Part shown: one piece after another, positions 14,523 through 23,868 of the stretch
Layout: every line of letters begins with the position of its first letter
How positions within the stretch are numbered: position 1 is the stretch's first letter
Assembly: GCA_937944295.1 (NCBI GenBank)
Contig: CALDZL010000096.1
Span: 1-43,558 of the forward strand
Length of the DNA stretch: 43,558 nucleotides
Direction: 5' to 3'
Source of the DNA: an uncultured Sphingorhabdus sp.
GTDB taxonomy: Bacteria; Pseudomonadota; Alphaproteobacteria; Sphingomonadales; Sphingomonadaceae
Program-made: the position numbers and the translations under genes
Notes under the pieces: model-generated
The model's database searches: none
Told to the model about the DNA's origin: nothing
The model's input: the letters and a program-made list of their open reading frames with translations, nothing else

Positions 14523-15572
14523 ATGAGCAGCACTAAAATAACGCCTGTCATATTATCAGGCGGCGGCGGTACAAGACTATGGCCGCTCTCCACACCCAAT
14601 TATCCCAAACAATTTTTGCGGCTATTTGGTGACAATTCTCTCTTCCAAAACACAATTCTGCGGTGCAGTGATAATGCTCTATTTACCCCACCTATCATTG
14701 TTGGTAATGCAAAACATGCCGAGATCACTAGTGATCAATTACGGGCCATTAATATCCAAAATGCACGCCTTTTATTAGAACCCGCAGCGAGAAATACAGC
14801 CCCTGCCATTGCATTGGCTGCACTTTGCTGTGCACCCGATGATCTAATACTTATCATGCCAAGCGATCACCTTATTTCGAAAGAGGATATATTTTTATCT
14901 GCTATTGAAAGCGCCATAGATGCAGCCAAAGATGGATGGATGATTACATTTGGTATATCACCAACCAAAGCCGAAACAGGCTATGGTTATATCAAATGCG
15001 GCGATACTATTAATGGTCATGATGGATGTCATAACGTACCGCAATTTACCGAAAAGCCTGATATTGAAACAGCCCAGTCCATGCTCAACAGTGGTAATTT
15101 TCTCTGGAATGCAGGTATATTTTTATTTCGCGCCAATAGCTATTTAGAAGCCCTAAAACTACATGCACCGCGGATATATGAAACCGCACAAATGTCGCTG
15201 TCAAACATAGATACAAAAAGTTCGCATATATATCCTGAAGCAGATGCTTTTGCCGCATCTCCATCAGATAGTATCGATTATGCAGTCATGGAAAAGGCTG
15301 ATAAAGTTGCAGTTGTCCCCGTATCACCACAATGGTCCGATGTGGGCAGCTGGGACAGTATTGCTGAATTGCATGATGCTAACGGTGATCATGGTGATAA
15401 TATTGTCATCGGCAATGCCAAAACCATTGATGCACACAACAATCTCATCCATTCACGCGATATAGAAGTGCAAATGATCGGTGTTAATGATTTAATCATT
15501 GTGGCTCATGAAGGGAAAATAGTGATTTTACCGCGTGGTCGTTCGCAGGACGTCAAAAAACTTAGCGAATAA
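14523..15572 (+). CDS. manC: Mannose-1-phosphate guanylyltransferase
   Basis: Makes GDP-mannose from mannose 1-phosphate and GTP. 349 residues, the single-domain form: the C-terminal phosphomannose isomerase cupin of the long ManC/AlgA enzymes is absent. The signature SGGGGTRLWPLS followed by PKQFL is at residues 11-31, ARNTAPAIALAA and MPSDHLI follow, then TGYGYI, FTEKPD and GNFLWNAGIFLF, and YAVMEK and WSDVGSWDS near the C-terminal part. The ATG is 2 bases after the epimerase stop, so the two are translationally linked. Last gene of the nucleotide-sugar operon; it converges with the ABC-F gene, which ends 23 bases away. Confidence 0.92.
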   Translation: MSSTKITPVILSGGGGTRLWPLSTPNYPKQFLRLFGDNSLFQNTILRCSDNALFTPPIIVGNAKHAEITSDQLRAINIQNARLLLEPAARNTAPAIALAALCCAPDDLILIMPSDHLISKEDIFLSAIESAIDAAKDGWMITFGISPTKAETGYGYIKCGDTINGHDGCHNVPQFTEKPDIETAQSMLNSGNFLWNAGIFLFRANSYLEALKLHAPRIYETAQMSLSNIDTKSSHIYPEADAFAASPSDSIDYAVMEKADKVAVVPVSPQWSDVGSWDSIAELHDANGDHGDNIVIGNAKTIDAHNNLIHSRDIEVQMIGVNDLIIVAHEGKIVILPRGRSQDVKKLSE

Positions 15573-15595
15573 TTATAAGTCTTTGATTGCTATTA

Positions 15596-17467
15596 TTACA
15601 GCGCTTCTAGTCTATCGCTAGCATCCAACCATAGCGCCTCCGCAGTATCAAGCGCGCTCTGTTTATCTGCCCGCAATTTCATAAGATCCCCCATCGCCTT
15701 ATCTGCATAGGCTTTATCGGCATTATCAGGATCAAACATGGCTTTATCTATGGCGCTAATTGCAGCACTATATATTTCCATCTCTTTTTCATGCTTTGTT
15801 ATAGCTTTGCGAAGTTCGGCCGATAATTTGCGTTTTTCGGCTGATGCACGGCGCTCTTCTTTGCGATTGCCAGTGCTGGGCTTTGATGATGATTTACGTT
15901 CAACATCACCCTTACCCAAAACCATATTGGTATAATCATCAAGCGTACCGCCATATTCCATAGCCTTACCGTCATCGACAAGAATCAATCGATCTGCCGT
16001 TAATTCGAGCATGTGCCGATCATGGCTAACCATGACGACGGCCCCGCCAAATTCATTAAGCGCATGGACAAGTGCTTCTCTGGCATCGACATCCAAATGG
16101 TTGGTGGGTTCATCCAATATCAGCAAATGCGGCGCATCACGGGTGATCAGCGCCAATGCTAATCTTGCGCGTTCACCGCCTGATAATTTGCCAACTTTCA
16201 CAGTGGCTTTATCACCCGAAAATCCAAAACGCCCCAATTGCGCTCGCACAGCACCTGGTTTTGCATCCTTCATCAAGCGCGTCATATGCTCTAGCGGCGT
16301 ATCATCAACATCCAATTCTTCGACTTGATATTGCGTAAAATAACCCACGGATAGCTTGCCAGATTTGGCAAGAGCGCCTTCCATAGCGGGCAATTGGCTA
16401 GCCAATAGTCGCGCTAAGGTCGTTTTACCATTACCATTACGGCCCAATAGTGCCATGCGGTCTGATGGATCAAGCCGCAGGTTAAGCTGCTTCAAAATGG
16501 CTATATCATTATATCCGACGGCTGCATTTTCCAACGATAGCAGGGGCGGTTTTAATTCTACGGGACTGGGAAAGTGAAAGCTTAAAGTCGGATCATCAAT
16601 GGCTTCAGCAATAGGTTCCATTCGCGCCAGAGCTTTAACGCGGCTTTGTGCTTGTTTCGCACTATGGGCTTTTGCGCCCCAGCGATCGACAAAGGATTGT
16701 AATTTCTCACGTTGCGCTATTTGTTTTTCGCGTGCGGATGCCATTTGCGCTTGGCGTTCGGCGCGCTGTTTCTCAAACGCATCATAACCGCCAACATAGA
16801 GCGTGGTTTTACCGCCTTGTAGATGCAATATATGATCGACAACATTATTGAGCAAATCGCGCTCATGGCTCACCACCAATATTGTTGCGGGATAGCTAAT
16901 AAGGAAATTTTCTAGCCATAATGTCGCTTCTAAGTCGAGATGGTTGGATGGCTCATCGAGCAGCAACACATCAGGCCTAGAGAATAATAGTGCAGCCAGA
17001 GCAACGCGCATGCGCCAACCACCCGAGAAACTGTCCATCGGTTGACCTTGAGCCTGCTCATCAAAACCCAGCCCCGTTAAGATTTTAGCCGCTCTCGCTG
17101 GCGCACTATGCGCTTCAATTACATTGAGACGTTCGTGAATTGCGCCAATACGTTCCGCATCTTGTGCATTATCAGCCTCAAAAAGCAGTGCAGCTCGCTC
17201 TTCATCAGCAGCCAACACACTTTCTATCGGCGTGATCGCTCCTGCGGGTGCTTGTTGCGCAATATAACCAAGTTTCGCATCTTTGGGCATATCAACATTG
17301 CCATCATCAGGATCAAGCATCCCCGCTATGACTTTCATCAATGTCGATTTCCCCGCACCATTACGGCCTATAAGACCCACTCGGGAATTAGGCGGCAAAG
17401 CAGCCCCTGCCCCATCAATGATGGTAACTCCGCCCAAACGCACAATGACATTGTTGAAATTTAGCAT
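15596..17467 (-). CDS. ABC-F family ATPase (YheS/Uup-like)
   Basis: Soluble tandem-ATPase protein of the ABC-F group, whose studied members act on ribosomes; no membrane domain. 623 residues. First cassette: Walker A GRNGAGKS (34-41), signature SFSGGWRMRVALA, Walker B ending DEPSNHLD. Second: GRNGNGKT, LSGGERARLAL, DEPTNHLD. The interdomain linker is charged (KQRAERQAQMASAREKQIAQ region), and a C-terminal coiled-coil extension of about 100 residues (ERRASAEKRKLSAELRKAI and onwards) resembles YheS and Uup. Its start overlaps the end of the YaiI-like gene by 7 bases, so it is probably translated from the same message. Which ABC-F subgroup it belongs to would need a tree. Confidence 0.9.
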   Translation of the reverse strand: MLNFNNVIVRLGGVTIIDGAGAALPPNSRVGLIGRNGAGKSTLMKVIAGMLDPDDGNVDMPKDAKLGYIAQQAPAGAITPIESVLAADEERAALLFEADNAQDAERIGAIHERLNVIEAHSAPARAAKILTGLGFDEQAQGQPMDSFSGGWRMRVALAALLFSRPDVLLLDEPSNHLDLEATLWLENFLISYPATILVVSHERDLLNNVVDHILHLQGGKTTLYVGGYDAFEKQRAERQAQMASAREKQIAQREKLQSFVDRWGAKAHSAKQAQSRVKALARMEPIAEAIDDPTLSFHFPSPVELKPPLLSLENAAVGYNDIAILKQLNLRLDPSDRMALLGRNGNGKTTLARLLASQLPAMEGALAKSGKLSVGYFTQYQVEELDVDDTPLEHMTRLMKDAKPGAVRAQLGRFGFSGDKATVKVGKLSGGERARLALALITRDAPHLLILDEPTNHLDVDAREALVHALNEFGGAVVMVSHDRHMLELTADRLILVDDGKAMEYGGTLDDYTNMVLGKGDVERKSSSKPSTGNRKEERRASAEKRKLSAELRKAITKHEKEMEIYSAAISAIDKAMFDPDNADKAYADKAMGDLMKLRADKQSALDTAEALWLDASDRLEAL

Positions 17468-17949
17468 GATGCGCTTCTTTTCATCTGGGTAATGATACGG
17501 TCCAAAGCAGATAAATATTGCGATCTATCTGCTCTCGTAAAAGCTTTCGGACCGCCAATATTTTCATTGCTCAAGCCAGCTCTTAGGTCCGCCATAATAG
17601 CGCGCGTAGCAACCGCACTGCCAATAGAGTTTTCTGTAAATGGCTTGCCATTATATGCCAGAACCCGCGCACCATTTTTGATACAGCGCTCTGCCAATAA
17701 TATATCTGCTGTAATCACAATGCTATTTTGATCGCTATGCTGCGCAATATAATCATCAGCCGCATCGAAACTATCGCTAACCACAATACGGTCGATCAAG
17801 GGATGATCGGGTATCCGAAAATGGCTATTGCTAACAATGGTAACACGCACCTCTGTCCGATAAGCCACCTTATAGGTTTCATCCTTTACCGGACAGGCAT
17901 CTGCATCGACATAAATATGAATTTGATTGTCCATATTTCTGATCGCCAC
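17461..17949 (-). CDS. YaiI/YqxD family protein (DUF188)
   Basis: Conserved PIN-like-fold family of unknown function, 162 residues. IYVDADACPVKDE near the N-terminus, SNSHFRIPDHPLIDRIVV, and VITADILLAERCIKNGARVLAYNGKPFT with the Asp residues expected for metal binding, then MADLRAGLSNENIGGPKAFTR. The start at 17949 is GTG with AAGG 6 bases upstream; an ATG at 17934 is possible but poorly preceded. It starts 8 bases after the RNA helicase stop and overlaps the ABC-F gene, placing three RNA/ribosome-associated or nuclease-like proteins in one unit. Confidence 0.88.
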   Translation of the reverse strand: MAIRNMDNQIHIYVDADACPVKDETYKVAYRTEVRVTIVSNSHFRIPDHPLIDRIVVSDSFDAADDYIAQHSDQNSIVITADILLAERCIKNGARVLAYNGKPFTENSIGSAVATRAIMADLRAGLSNENIGGPKAFTRADRSQYLSALDRIITQMKRSASC

Positions 17950-17957
17950 TTCTTACC

Positions 17958-20159
17958 TTATTTGGGTTTTCGTTGGATGGGGCGTTTACCGCGATGAAGG
18001 CGTTTTACCTTTTTGTCAATTTTGGGCTTATCGCCATCAAAGCTTCCTGATAATTTGCCTGTTAAAGCTGGCTTGGAACGTGATATACTCTCTGATTTTT
18101 TAGAACTATTACCAGCTTCACCTTTTTTAGAAGCGTTTATTTTAGAAGCGCTTATTTTAGAACCGCCTGTTTTAGAACCGCTTGCGCCTTCGCGTTTCTT
18201 GAAACCGCTTCCTTCTTCATGCTTCTTGAAAGAACCACCATTACGCTTTTTAAAATCACCGCCTCGTGCTGACCTATCTCCAAAATCACGCTTCTTATCA
18301 TTTCTTGCGCCAGTAGAACGATCGCCGCCGCCGCGCCCTTTATAGCCGCCACGTTCAGAACTATCTTCACCTCCTCTACCACCTCTTTTGCCTTCGTCTC
18401 TTGGCCCATCACGACCACCATCACGTCCATGTTTATTGCCATAGGTAGGGCGCGAGCTATATTTACGGCCATCACGACCAGAGCTTCTGCCTCTATCACC
18501 ATCTCGTCCACCACGGCCGCCTTCACGGCTTCTGCGTTTGGCGGCTTCTCTTGGCGTGCCATTGAATTGGCTTATTTCAATATCATCGGTATCATCATTA
18601 CCGCTACCATGGCTCTTGGTAACGGCTTCCATAAATTTTGCCGATACTTTACGCGGCACCTCAAACAAAGTCGTATCACCATTGATACGAATAGCACCAA
18701 TTTCATTTTTGGTGATATGGCCACGGCGGCATAACACTGGCAATATCCAACGGGCATCGGCGCGCTGATTATGTCCCACATTCATGCTATACCACACCGT
18801 ATCTTCAAAGCCAGCTCTAGGCCCGCTATCACGCGGCTGTGATTGCGCCACTTTGTCGAGCATTTTTTCAGGGGCAGGCATTTTCGCACGGTGCGCCTGA
18901 ACCAGCGCCACAGCAATTTCTTCTGGCGTTTTCTTATCCAAAAGCAGTTCCGCCATTTTGCGATCTTCTTCATCAATCTCAATGGGTTCCAAAAGACCGC
19001 TCATCATTCGCTCATTATCTTTGGCAATAATGTCTTCACGCGACGGAGAATCTTTCCATTCGGCACGAACTTTTGCATCACGCAGCATTCTCTCAACGCG
19101 TTTACGGCGTTGATAAGGCGCAATTATTACGGCTGTGCCTTTCCGTCCAGCACGCCCAGTACGACCCGACCTATGTTGTAAAGCTTCTGGATCACGCGGA
19201 ATTTCAACATGAATAACCAATGATAATGTTGGCAGATCTAACCCGCGCGCCGCAACATCCGTCGCCACGCAAACCCGCGCTCGTTTGTTGCGCAGCGCCT
19301 GCATGGCTTGATTGCGCTCAGATTGCGTATGCTCACCCGATAGCGCAACCGCGCTAAACCCGCGTTCCACCAAACTCGCGTGCAAACGGCGTACCGCATC
19401 GCGCGTACCGCAAAATAGCATCGCCGATTCCGCTTCATGGTAGCGCAGCAAATTCACCACAGCATTTTCCGTATCTGCTGGTGCAACGGTGATAACTTCA
19501 TAGCTTATGTCGCCGTGCCCGCGATCTTCACCGACTGTTGAAATACGCATCGCATCATTTTGATAGCGCTTAGCCAATGATACAATTTGTTTCGGCATTG
19601 TCGCTGAGAACAATAAAGTACGCCGATCATCGGGCGTTGCATCCAATATTTCTTCCAAATCATCGCGAAAGCCCATGTCGAGCATTTCATCGGCCTCATC
19701 AAGCACTGCTACGCGCAATTTCGCCAAATCAAGTGCACCGCGTTCCAAATGATCGCGTAACCGTCCTGGTGTTCCCACGATAATATGCGCGCCTTTTCGC
19801 AGGTTCCGACGTTCTTTGGAAGCATCCATACCGCCAACGCATGTTGCAATTTGCGCGCCCGCATCAGCGTATAGCCAGCTTAATTCGCGGCTGACCTGCA
19901 ATGCCAATTCGCGCGTCGGTGCAATGATCAATGCCAATGGTTCAACCAAAAATGGCAATTTGCCTGTATTTTCTAAAATTTGGGGAGCCATTGCTAAACC
20001 AAAGGCCACCGTTTTTCCTGATCCTGTTTGTGCAGAAACAATCAAATCGCGCCCATCAGCATCATTTTCTATCACGGCGGCTTGCACGGCGGTTGGCTTA
20101 TCATATTCGCGCGCCATGAGAGCATGCTGCAATGTTTCAGGTAAATTCTTAAATGGCAT
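17958..20159 (-). CDS. DEAD-box RNA helicase with DbpA-type domain and long RGG/Lys-rich tail
   Basis: ATP-dependent RNA unwinding, probably in ribosome assembly or cold adaptation, like DeaD/CsdA. 733 residues from the ATG at 20159 (GGAT upstream); an in-frame TTG (20174) and ATG (20165) lie just before it, but the family N-terminus MPFKNLP fits 20159. Motifs in order: SAQTGSGKT, PTRELA, GTPGR, DEAD, SATMP, then ATDVAARGLD and HRSGRTGRAGR. A DbpA-like RNA-binding domain follows (WYSMNVGHNQRADARWILP to FEVPRKVSAKFM). The last 220 residues are low complexity, first RGG/DGR-rich then Lys/Ser-rich, including a 5-residue repeat encoded by tandem DNA repeats. It ends in HRGKRPIQRKPK. The disordered basic tail probably adds RNA affinity. 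First gene of a run including the YaiI-like and ABC-F genes. Confidence 0.93.
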   Translation of the reverse strand: MPFKNLPETLQHALMAREYDKPTAVQAAVIENDADGRDLIVSAQTGSGKTVAFGLAMAPQILENTGKLPFLVEPLALIIAPTRELALQVSRELSWLYADAGAQIATCVGGMDASKERRNLRKGAHIIVGTPGRLRDHLERGALDLAKLRVAVLDEADEMLDMGFRDDLEEILDATPDDRRTLLFSATMPKQIVSLAKRYQNDAMRISTVGEDRGHGDISYEVITVAPADTENAVVNLLRYHEAESAMLFCGTRDAVRRLHASLVERGFSAVALSGEHTQSERNQAMQALRNKRARVCVATDVAARGLDLPTLSLVIHVEIPRDPEALQHRSGRTGRAGRKGTAVIIAPYQRRKRVERMLRDAKVRAEWKDSPSREDIIAKDNERMMSGLLEPIEIDEEDRKMAELLLDKKTPEEIAVALVQAHRAKMPAPEKMLDKVAQSQPRDSGPRAGFEDTVWYSMNVGHNQRADARWILPVLCRRGHITKNEIGAIRINGDTTLFEVPRKVSAKFMEAVTKSHGSGNDDTDDIEISQFNGTPREAAKRRSREGGRGGRDGDRGRSSGRDGRKYSSRPTYGNKHGRDGGRDGPRDEGKRGGRGGEDSSERGGYKGRGGGDRSTGARNDKKRDFGDRSARGGDFKKRNGGSFKKHEEGSGFKKREGASGSKTGGSKISASKINASKKGEAGNSSKKSESISRSKPALTGKLSGSFDGDKPKIDKKVKRLHRGKRPIQRKPK
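18127..18186 (-). repeat. Four tandem 15-bp repeats in the helicase tail
   Basis: Units start at 18127, 18142, 18157 and 18172; each begins TTAGAA on the plus strand, followed by GCG or CCG. In the helicase they encode the Ser-Lys pentads GSKTG, GSKIS and ASKIN. The repeats are in frame, so copy-number change would lengthen or shorten the tail without breaking the gene. Confidence 0.75.
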
Positions 20160-20261
20160 GGTCATCCAAATCAAATTGCGCCCTATATAAAATAAGTAAG
20201 GCGTTGTAAAAACAATGGGTTAATAAAATATAATCTATATATGTACGATAAATAATGTCAG

Positions 20262-21446
20262 TTAAATTGCTTGTCCAGCAGCCCAGCCGCTAGACCAAGC
20301 CCATTGGAAATTATATCCCCCAAGCCATCCAGTGACATCAACGGCCTCGCCAATAGCATAAAGGCCTAGCATGTGGCTAGCCTCCATTGTCTGGGAGGAT
20401 AAGCTTTTTGTATCAATACCACCAGCCGTCACCTCTGCCTTGGCATAACCCTCTGTTCCATTAGGCTTAAATTCCCAATTCGATAATCGCTGTGCAATGT
20501 CATTCAGCAATTTATCCTTAATATTACCGATATCACCATCAATATTCAGCCGTTCCAACAATGTATCCGTTAATCGCTTTGGTAGTTTAGATCTTATGAG
20601 GTTCGCCAATGTGTCGTTTGGTTGATGATATTTGACCTTTACCAACCAATCCCTCTCTAAATCAGGTAAAAAGTTGATACTCACAGTATCTCCATGTCGC
20701 CAATAAGACGAAATTTGCAATATTGAAGGCCCCGATAAGCCTTTATGGGTGAATAATGCAGCTTCACGAAAGCGCACTTTCCCGCAGCTTGCTATGACAT
20801 CAGCAGCAACACCCGATAAAGATCGGAATAATGCCTCTTCTCCTCCTAAAGTGAAGGGAACAAGAGCTGGCCGTGGCTCTATGATTTTCAATCTAAATTT
20901 GCGGCCCAGTTCATAAGCAAAGCCGCTCGCCCCCATTTTGGGAATAGAAGGCCCACCCGTTGCTATCACCAATTTAGGGGAACTCGCTTCTCGATTCCAA
21001 TAACGTACATTATAACAGCCATCACTGTGCGATACATCATTGATGCTATGGCCAAGCGAGAGTTCAACACCACCTTTTTCGCACTCATTTAACAGCATTG
21101 ATACGATCTGTTTGGCGCTGTCATCGCAAAATAATTGCCCCAATATTTTTTCATGCCATGCTATACCATAATTATCGACCAAATTAATAAAGTCTTGCGC
21201 TGTGTATCGGCTTAAAGCCGATTTCATAAAATGACGATTATTGGATAAATAACGATCAGCCGCTATATGTAGATTGGTGAAATTACAGCGCCCACCGCCA
21301 GATATAAGGATTTTTTTGCCAGGCCTATCGGCATGATCGATTAACAATATTTTTTTGCCGCGCTGCCCAGCAATAGCTGCGCACATCATACCAGCACCGC
21401 CAGCCCCTAATATAATGGCGTCATATTGTTTATTACTCTGCTTCAT
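20262..21446 (-). CDS. HI0933/YhiN-type flavoprotein (NAD(P)/FAD-dependent oxidoreductase)
   Basis: FAD-binding oxidoreductase of the HI0933 (TIGR00275, BaiN-like) family, role unknown in most bacteria. 394 residues from the ATG at 21446; a GTG three codons upstream is the alternative. The dinucleotide-binding motif AIILGAGGAGMMCA is at the N-terminus, followed by the family hallmark GKKILISGGGRCNFTN. VIATGGPSIPKMGASGFAYELG and FTHKGLSGPSILQISS are central; the C-terminal AEVTAGGID and GWLGGYNFQWAWSSGWAAG close the FAD site. Length and motifs are complete. It lies between the ligase and helicase genes with modest gaps and has no obvious functional tie to them. Confidence 0.92.
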   Translation of the reverse strand: MKQSNKQYDAIILGAGGAGMMCAAIAGQRGKKILLIDHADRPGKKILISGGGRCNFTNLHIAADRYLSNNRHFMKSALSRYTAQDFINLVDNYGIAWHEKILGQLFCDDSAKQIVSMLLNECEKGGVELSLGHSINDVSHSDGCYNVRYWNREASSPKLVIATGGPSIPKMGASGFAYELGRKFRLKIIEPRPALVPFTLGGEEALFRSLSGVAADVIASCGKVRFREAALFTHKGLSGPSILQISSYWRHGDTVSINFLPDLERDWLVKVKYHQPNDTLANLIRSKLPKRLTDTLLERLNIDGDIGNIKDKLLNDIAQRLSNWEFKPNGTEGYAKAEVTAGGIDTKSLSSQTMEASHMLGLYAIGEAVDVTGWLGGYNFQWAWSSGWAAGQAI

Positions 21447-21495
21447 TATGTGCACTTAGACGATTAATATTCTAATGTCTTTTAGATATTTTGTG

Positions 21496-22770
21496 TTAAA
21501 TATTTTGAGCAGGTTTATGAATTTGTAACGCGATTAGTAAACAGAGTAATGATATCGGCAGTGCATAAAAGAGCAATCCATCCATCAGCGCAAATATACT
21601 CGCAGCTATTGTCGGCAATAAAAATATTGCTTTCGACCTTCCAGCTATAAATTCGTGTACTATTGTTCGCACTATCATCGCAATAAGAAATAAAAATGTT
21701 GCTCCGCCGATAAGCCCCCATTCAAAAAATATCTGTAGCAATAGATTATGCGGGTGGCGTGATGCCCCTTTTGCGCTCTTTGCGCTATATTTAAATTGAT
21801 CGCTGCCATGTCCTAGTGGTTTTTGTACAATCATTTGTGCAGCATCTTTCCACATCACCAAGCGCCCAGATGAAATTGTATCAATCCTATTTTCAGAGGA
21901 TTGACTATTTTCGACTTGCTTCACTTCAACTCTGTTGAATATATTATAACTAACGTTGGGCGGTGTCGGTATGATTTGTGATATAATAGACGCTAATGCC
22001 AAAATTGTCGTAATGACGAGTAATCTATCAATTTTTCGGAGTGCAGGCAAAACGACTACACCGATAATTGTTGCTACTAATAAAGCTAAGAGTGGACCTC
22101 TTGAACCAAACCAAATAATCAATGCAATATTAATAATAGCCAGAGTAAAATGCAGAGATTTATAATAACCAGAAACCAGTGCGCCTAGGGAGGTAGCGGC
22201 CCCCAACAATAATAGATAGCCGATATGACGTATATTCGAAAAGCCAGGCATATCACTAACCCAATCAAAATCGGTTTCGTGGCCAATGTAGAATGAAAAA
22301 GATACTAATAATATTGCACTTATAGCTGACCCTATTGGGAAAATTAATGCAAATATATGTATAGTTTCTGCTTTTTCATTCCAGACAGATAAAAGATGCA
22401 AAATTGCACCAAAAAAACCTAAATGTAGTATCCATAAGAAAGAATATATCAGAGCATTTGGTAGCAATATAGAAAAAGTTAAACTCAAAAAAAGCGAAAC
22501 TATCCAAATCAATAAAGCGGATTTTGCTGTAGGCGAGAGCAATTTAAATTGCTCCCATGGTTTCCAATTAAAATGTAAAGCCAAGAATAATGTGTAAAAT
22601 TCAAATATAATTGCTGGCGCCCAATAAGCGCGCATGACTAATTGAAATATTGTGAAATCATTATCAGTCTTAATGGAAAAAAAGACCATGAATATCGGAA
22701 TAATAGCAAATAAAGTTGCCCATAATAAAACTAACTTATCCGTAGTTTTTAGCTCCGCTTTTTCAGACAT
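21496..22770 (-). CDS. O-antigen ligase / polymerase-like membrane protein (Wzy_C family)
   Basis: Polytopic inner-membrane protein of the O-antigen ligase/polymerase family, joining or polymerising lipid-linked glycans at the periplasmic face. 424 residues from the ATG at 22770; the frame extends to a TTG at 22782 without support. About ten hydrophobic segments run through the protein. The family core is visible: a large periplasmic loop after the seventh or so helix with SGRLVMWKDAAQMIVQKP, then GHGSDQF and ASRHPHNLLLQIFFEWGLIGG, including the conserved Arg, His and Asn. Ligase and polymerase cannot be separated by sequence alone. It is the only polysaccharide assembly protein in the window and is separated from the nucleotide-sugar operon by four genes. 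Confidence 0.85.
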   Translation of the reverse strand: MSEKAELKTTDKLVLLWATLFAIIPIFMVFFSIKTDNDFTIFQLVMRAYWAPAIIFEFYTLFLALHFNWKPWEQFKLLSPTAKSALLIWIVSLFLSLTFSILLPNALIYSFLWILHLGFFGAILHLLSVWNEKAETIHIFALIFPIGSAISAILLVSFSFYIGHETDFDWVSDMPGFSNIRHIGYLLLLGAATSLGALVSGYYKSLHFTLAIINIALIIWFGSRGPLLALLVATIIGVVVLPALRKIDRLLVITTILALASIISQIIPTPPNVSYNIFNRVEVKQVENSQSSENRIDTISSGRLVMWKDAAQMIVQKPLGHGSDQFKYSAKSAKGASRHPHNLLLQIFFEWGLIGGATFLFLIAMIVRTIVHEFIAGRSKAIFLLPTIAASIFALMDGLLFYALPISLLCLLIALQIHKPAQNI

Positions 22771-22790
22771 TCTTATGTCCAATCATTCTC

Positions 22791-22826
22791 ATTATACATC
22801 AACATCCTATGCAATAATATGGTTAA
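22791..22826 (-). promoter_or_regulatory. Candidate promoter of the ligase gene with TTAACCAT motif
   Basis: On the minus strand TATAAT occupies 22796-22791, giving an expected start of transcription near 22784 and a short leader before the ATG at 22770. TTAACCAT, the CtrA half-site, lies at 22826-22819, about 35-42 bases upstream of that start. No good -35 hexamer (TATTAT) is present, as is common for activator-dependent promoters. Confidence 0.45.
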
Positions 22827-22920
22827 CAAACTCTATATTTTCCAATTATAAAAAAATAGGCCGCGCACATAGATTATATTGATGCCTTATTAGTTTTAAA
22901 TATTTGCTTAATCAGAATTA

Positions 22921-22948
22921 TTGACTAGATGATGCCAGAAAATATTAA
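22921..22948 (+). promoter_or_regulatory. Candidate sigma-70-type promoter of cysD
   Basis: TTGACT at 22921-22926 and TATTAA at 22943-22948, spacer 16. The expected transcript would begin about 14 bases before the cysD ATG, just ahead of its AAGG ribosome-binding site (22959-22962). The -10 is imperfect. Confidence 0.4.
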
Positions 22949-22968
22949 AATCTCAGATAAGGTTATAT

Positions 22969-23868
22969 ATGGGGCAATTAACTCATCTACAAAGGCTAGA
23001 GGCTGAAAGCATTCATATTTTACGTGAAGTCGCAGCGGAAGCCGAAAAACCTGTCATGCTCTACAGCGTCGGTAAAGACAGCGCCGTTATGCTGCATTTG
23101 GCCAAAAAAGCATTTTATCCTTCTCCTCCTCCTTTTCCATTATTGCATGTTGATACCACTTGGAAATTCCAAGAAATGTACAAATTACGGGAAAAAGCCG
23201 CTCAAGATGCAGGGATGGAATTGCTGGTTTACCAAAACCCTGAGGCAAAAGAAAAAGGCATTAATCCCTTTGATCATGGTAGCCTCCATACAGATATGTG
23301 GAAAACCGAAGGCCTTAAGCAAGCCTTAGACACATATGGTTTTGACACTGCTTTTGGCGGAGCAAGGCGCGATGAAGAAAAAAGTCGCGCCAAAGAACGT
23401 GTATTCTCCTTCAGAAGCGCCAATCACCGCTGGGACCCCAAAAACCAACGCCCTGAATTATGGAATCTCTATAACTCCCGCAAATCCGCGGGCGAAAGCA
23501 TTCGTGTTTTTCCAATCTCCAATTGGACAGAACTTGATATTTGGCAATATATTCACCTAGAAAATATTGAGATTGTGCCGCTTTATCTATCAGAAAAGCG
23601 CCCCACCATAACACGTGATGGCATGTTGCTTATGGTGGATGACGAACGTTTTCCGCTTAAAGATGGTGAAACGCCCGAAATGCGTTCCATTCGTTTCCGC
23701 ACATTAGGCTGTTATCCGCTGACAGGTGCAGTAGAGAGCGAAGCCAAAACCCTGCCCGAAGTCATTCAAGAAATGCTGCTCACCACTACATCGGAACGGC
23801 AAGGCCGTGCCATAGACCATGACCAGGCAGCATCGATGGAGAAGAAAAAGCAGGAGGGCTATTTCTAA
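22969..23868 (+). CDS. cysD: Sulfate adenylyltransferase subunit 2
   Basis: Catalytic subunit of ATP sulfurylase: forms adenosine 5'-phosphosulfate from sulfate and ATP, driven by the GTPase partner CysN. 299 residues, normal length. The PP-loop SVGKDSA is at 33-39, followed by [16 protein letters not shown], a [24 protein letters not shown] segment split across the conserved ATP-sulfurylase region, [15 protein letters not shown], and the C-terminal [15 protein letters not shown] lies 6 bases before the ATG. Its stop overlaps the start of cysNC (TAATG), so the two subunits are translated together. Confidence 0.97.
   Translation: MGQLTHLQRLEAESIHILREVAAEAEKPVMLYSVGKDSAVMLHLAKKAFYPSPPPFPLLHVDTTWKFQEMYKLREKAAQDAGMELLVYQNPEAKEKGINPFDHGSLHTDMWKTEGLKQALDTYGFDTAFGGARRDEEKSRAKERVFSFRSANHRWDPKNQRPELWNLYNSRKSAGESIRVFPISNWTELDIWQYIHLENIEIVPLYLSEKRPTITRDGMLLMVDDERFPLKDGETPEMRSIRFRTLGCYPLTGAVESEAKTLPEVIQEMLLTTTSERQGRAIDHDQAASMEKKKQEGYF

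Noticed and set aside
22652-22882. 76-residue plus-strand frame across the ligase start and promoter
   Set aside because: Overlaps the membrane protein's coding region and the TATAAT promoter; no domain or ribosome-binding site.
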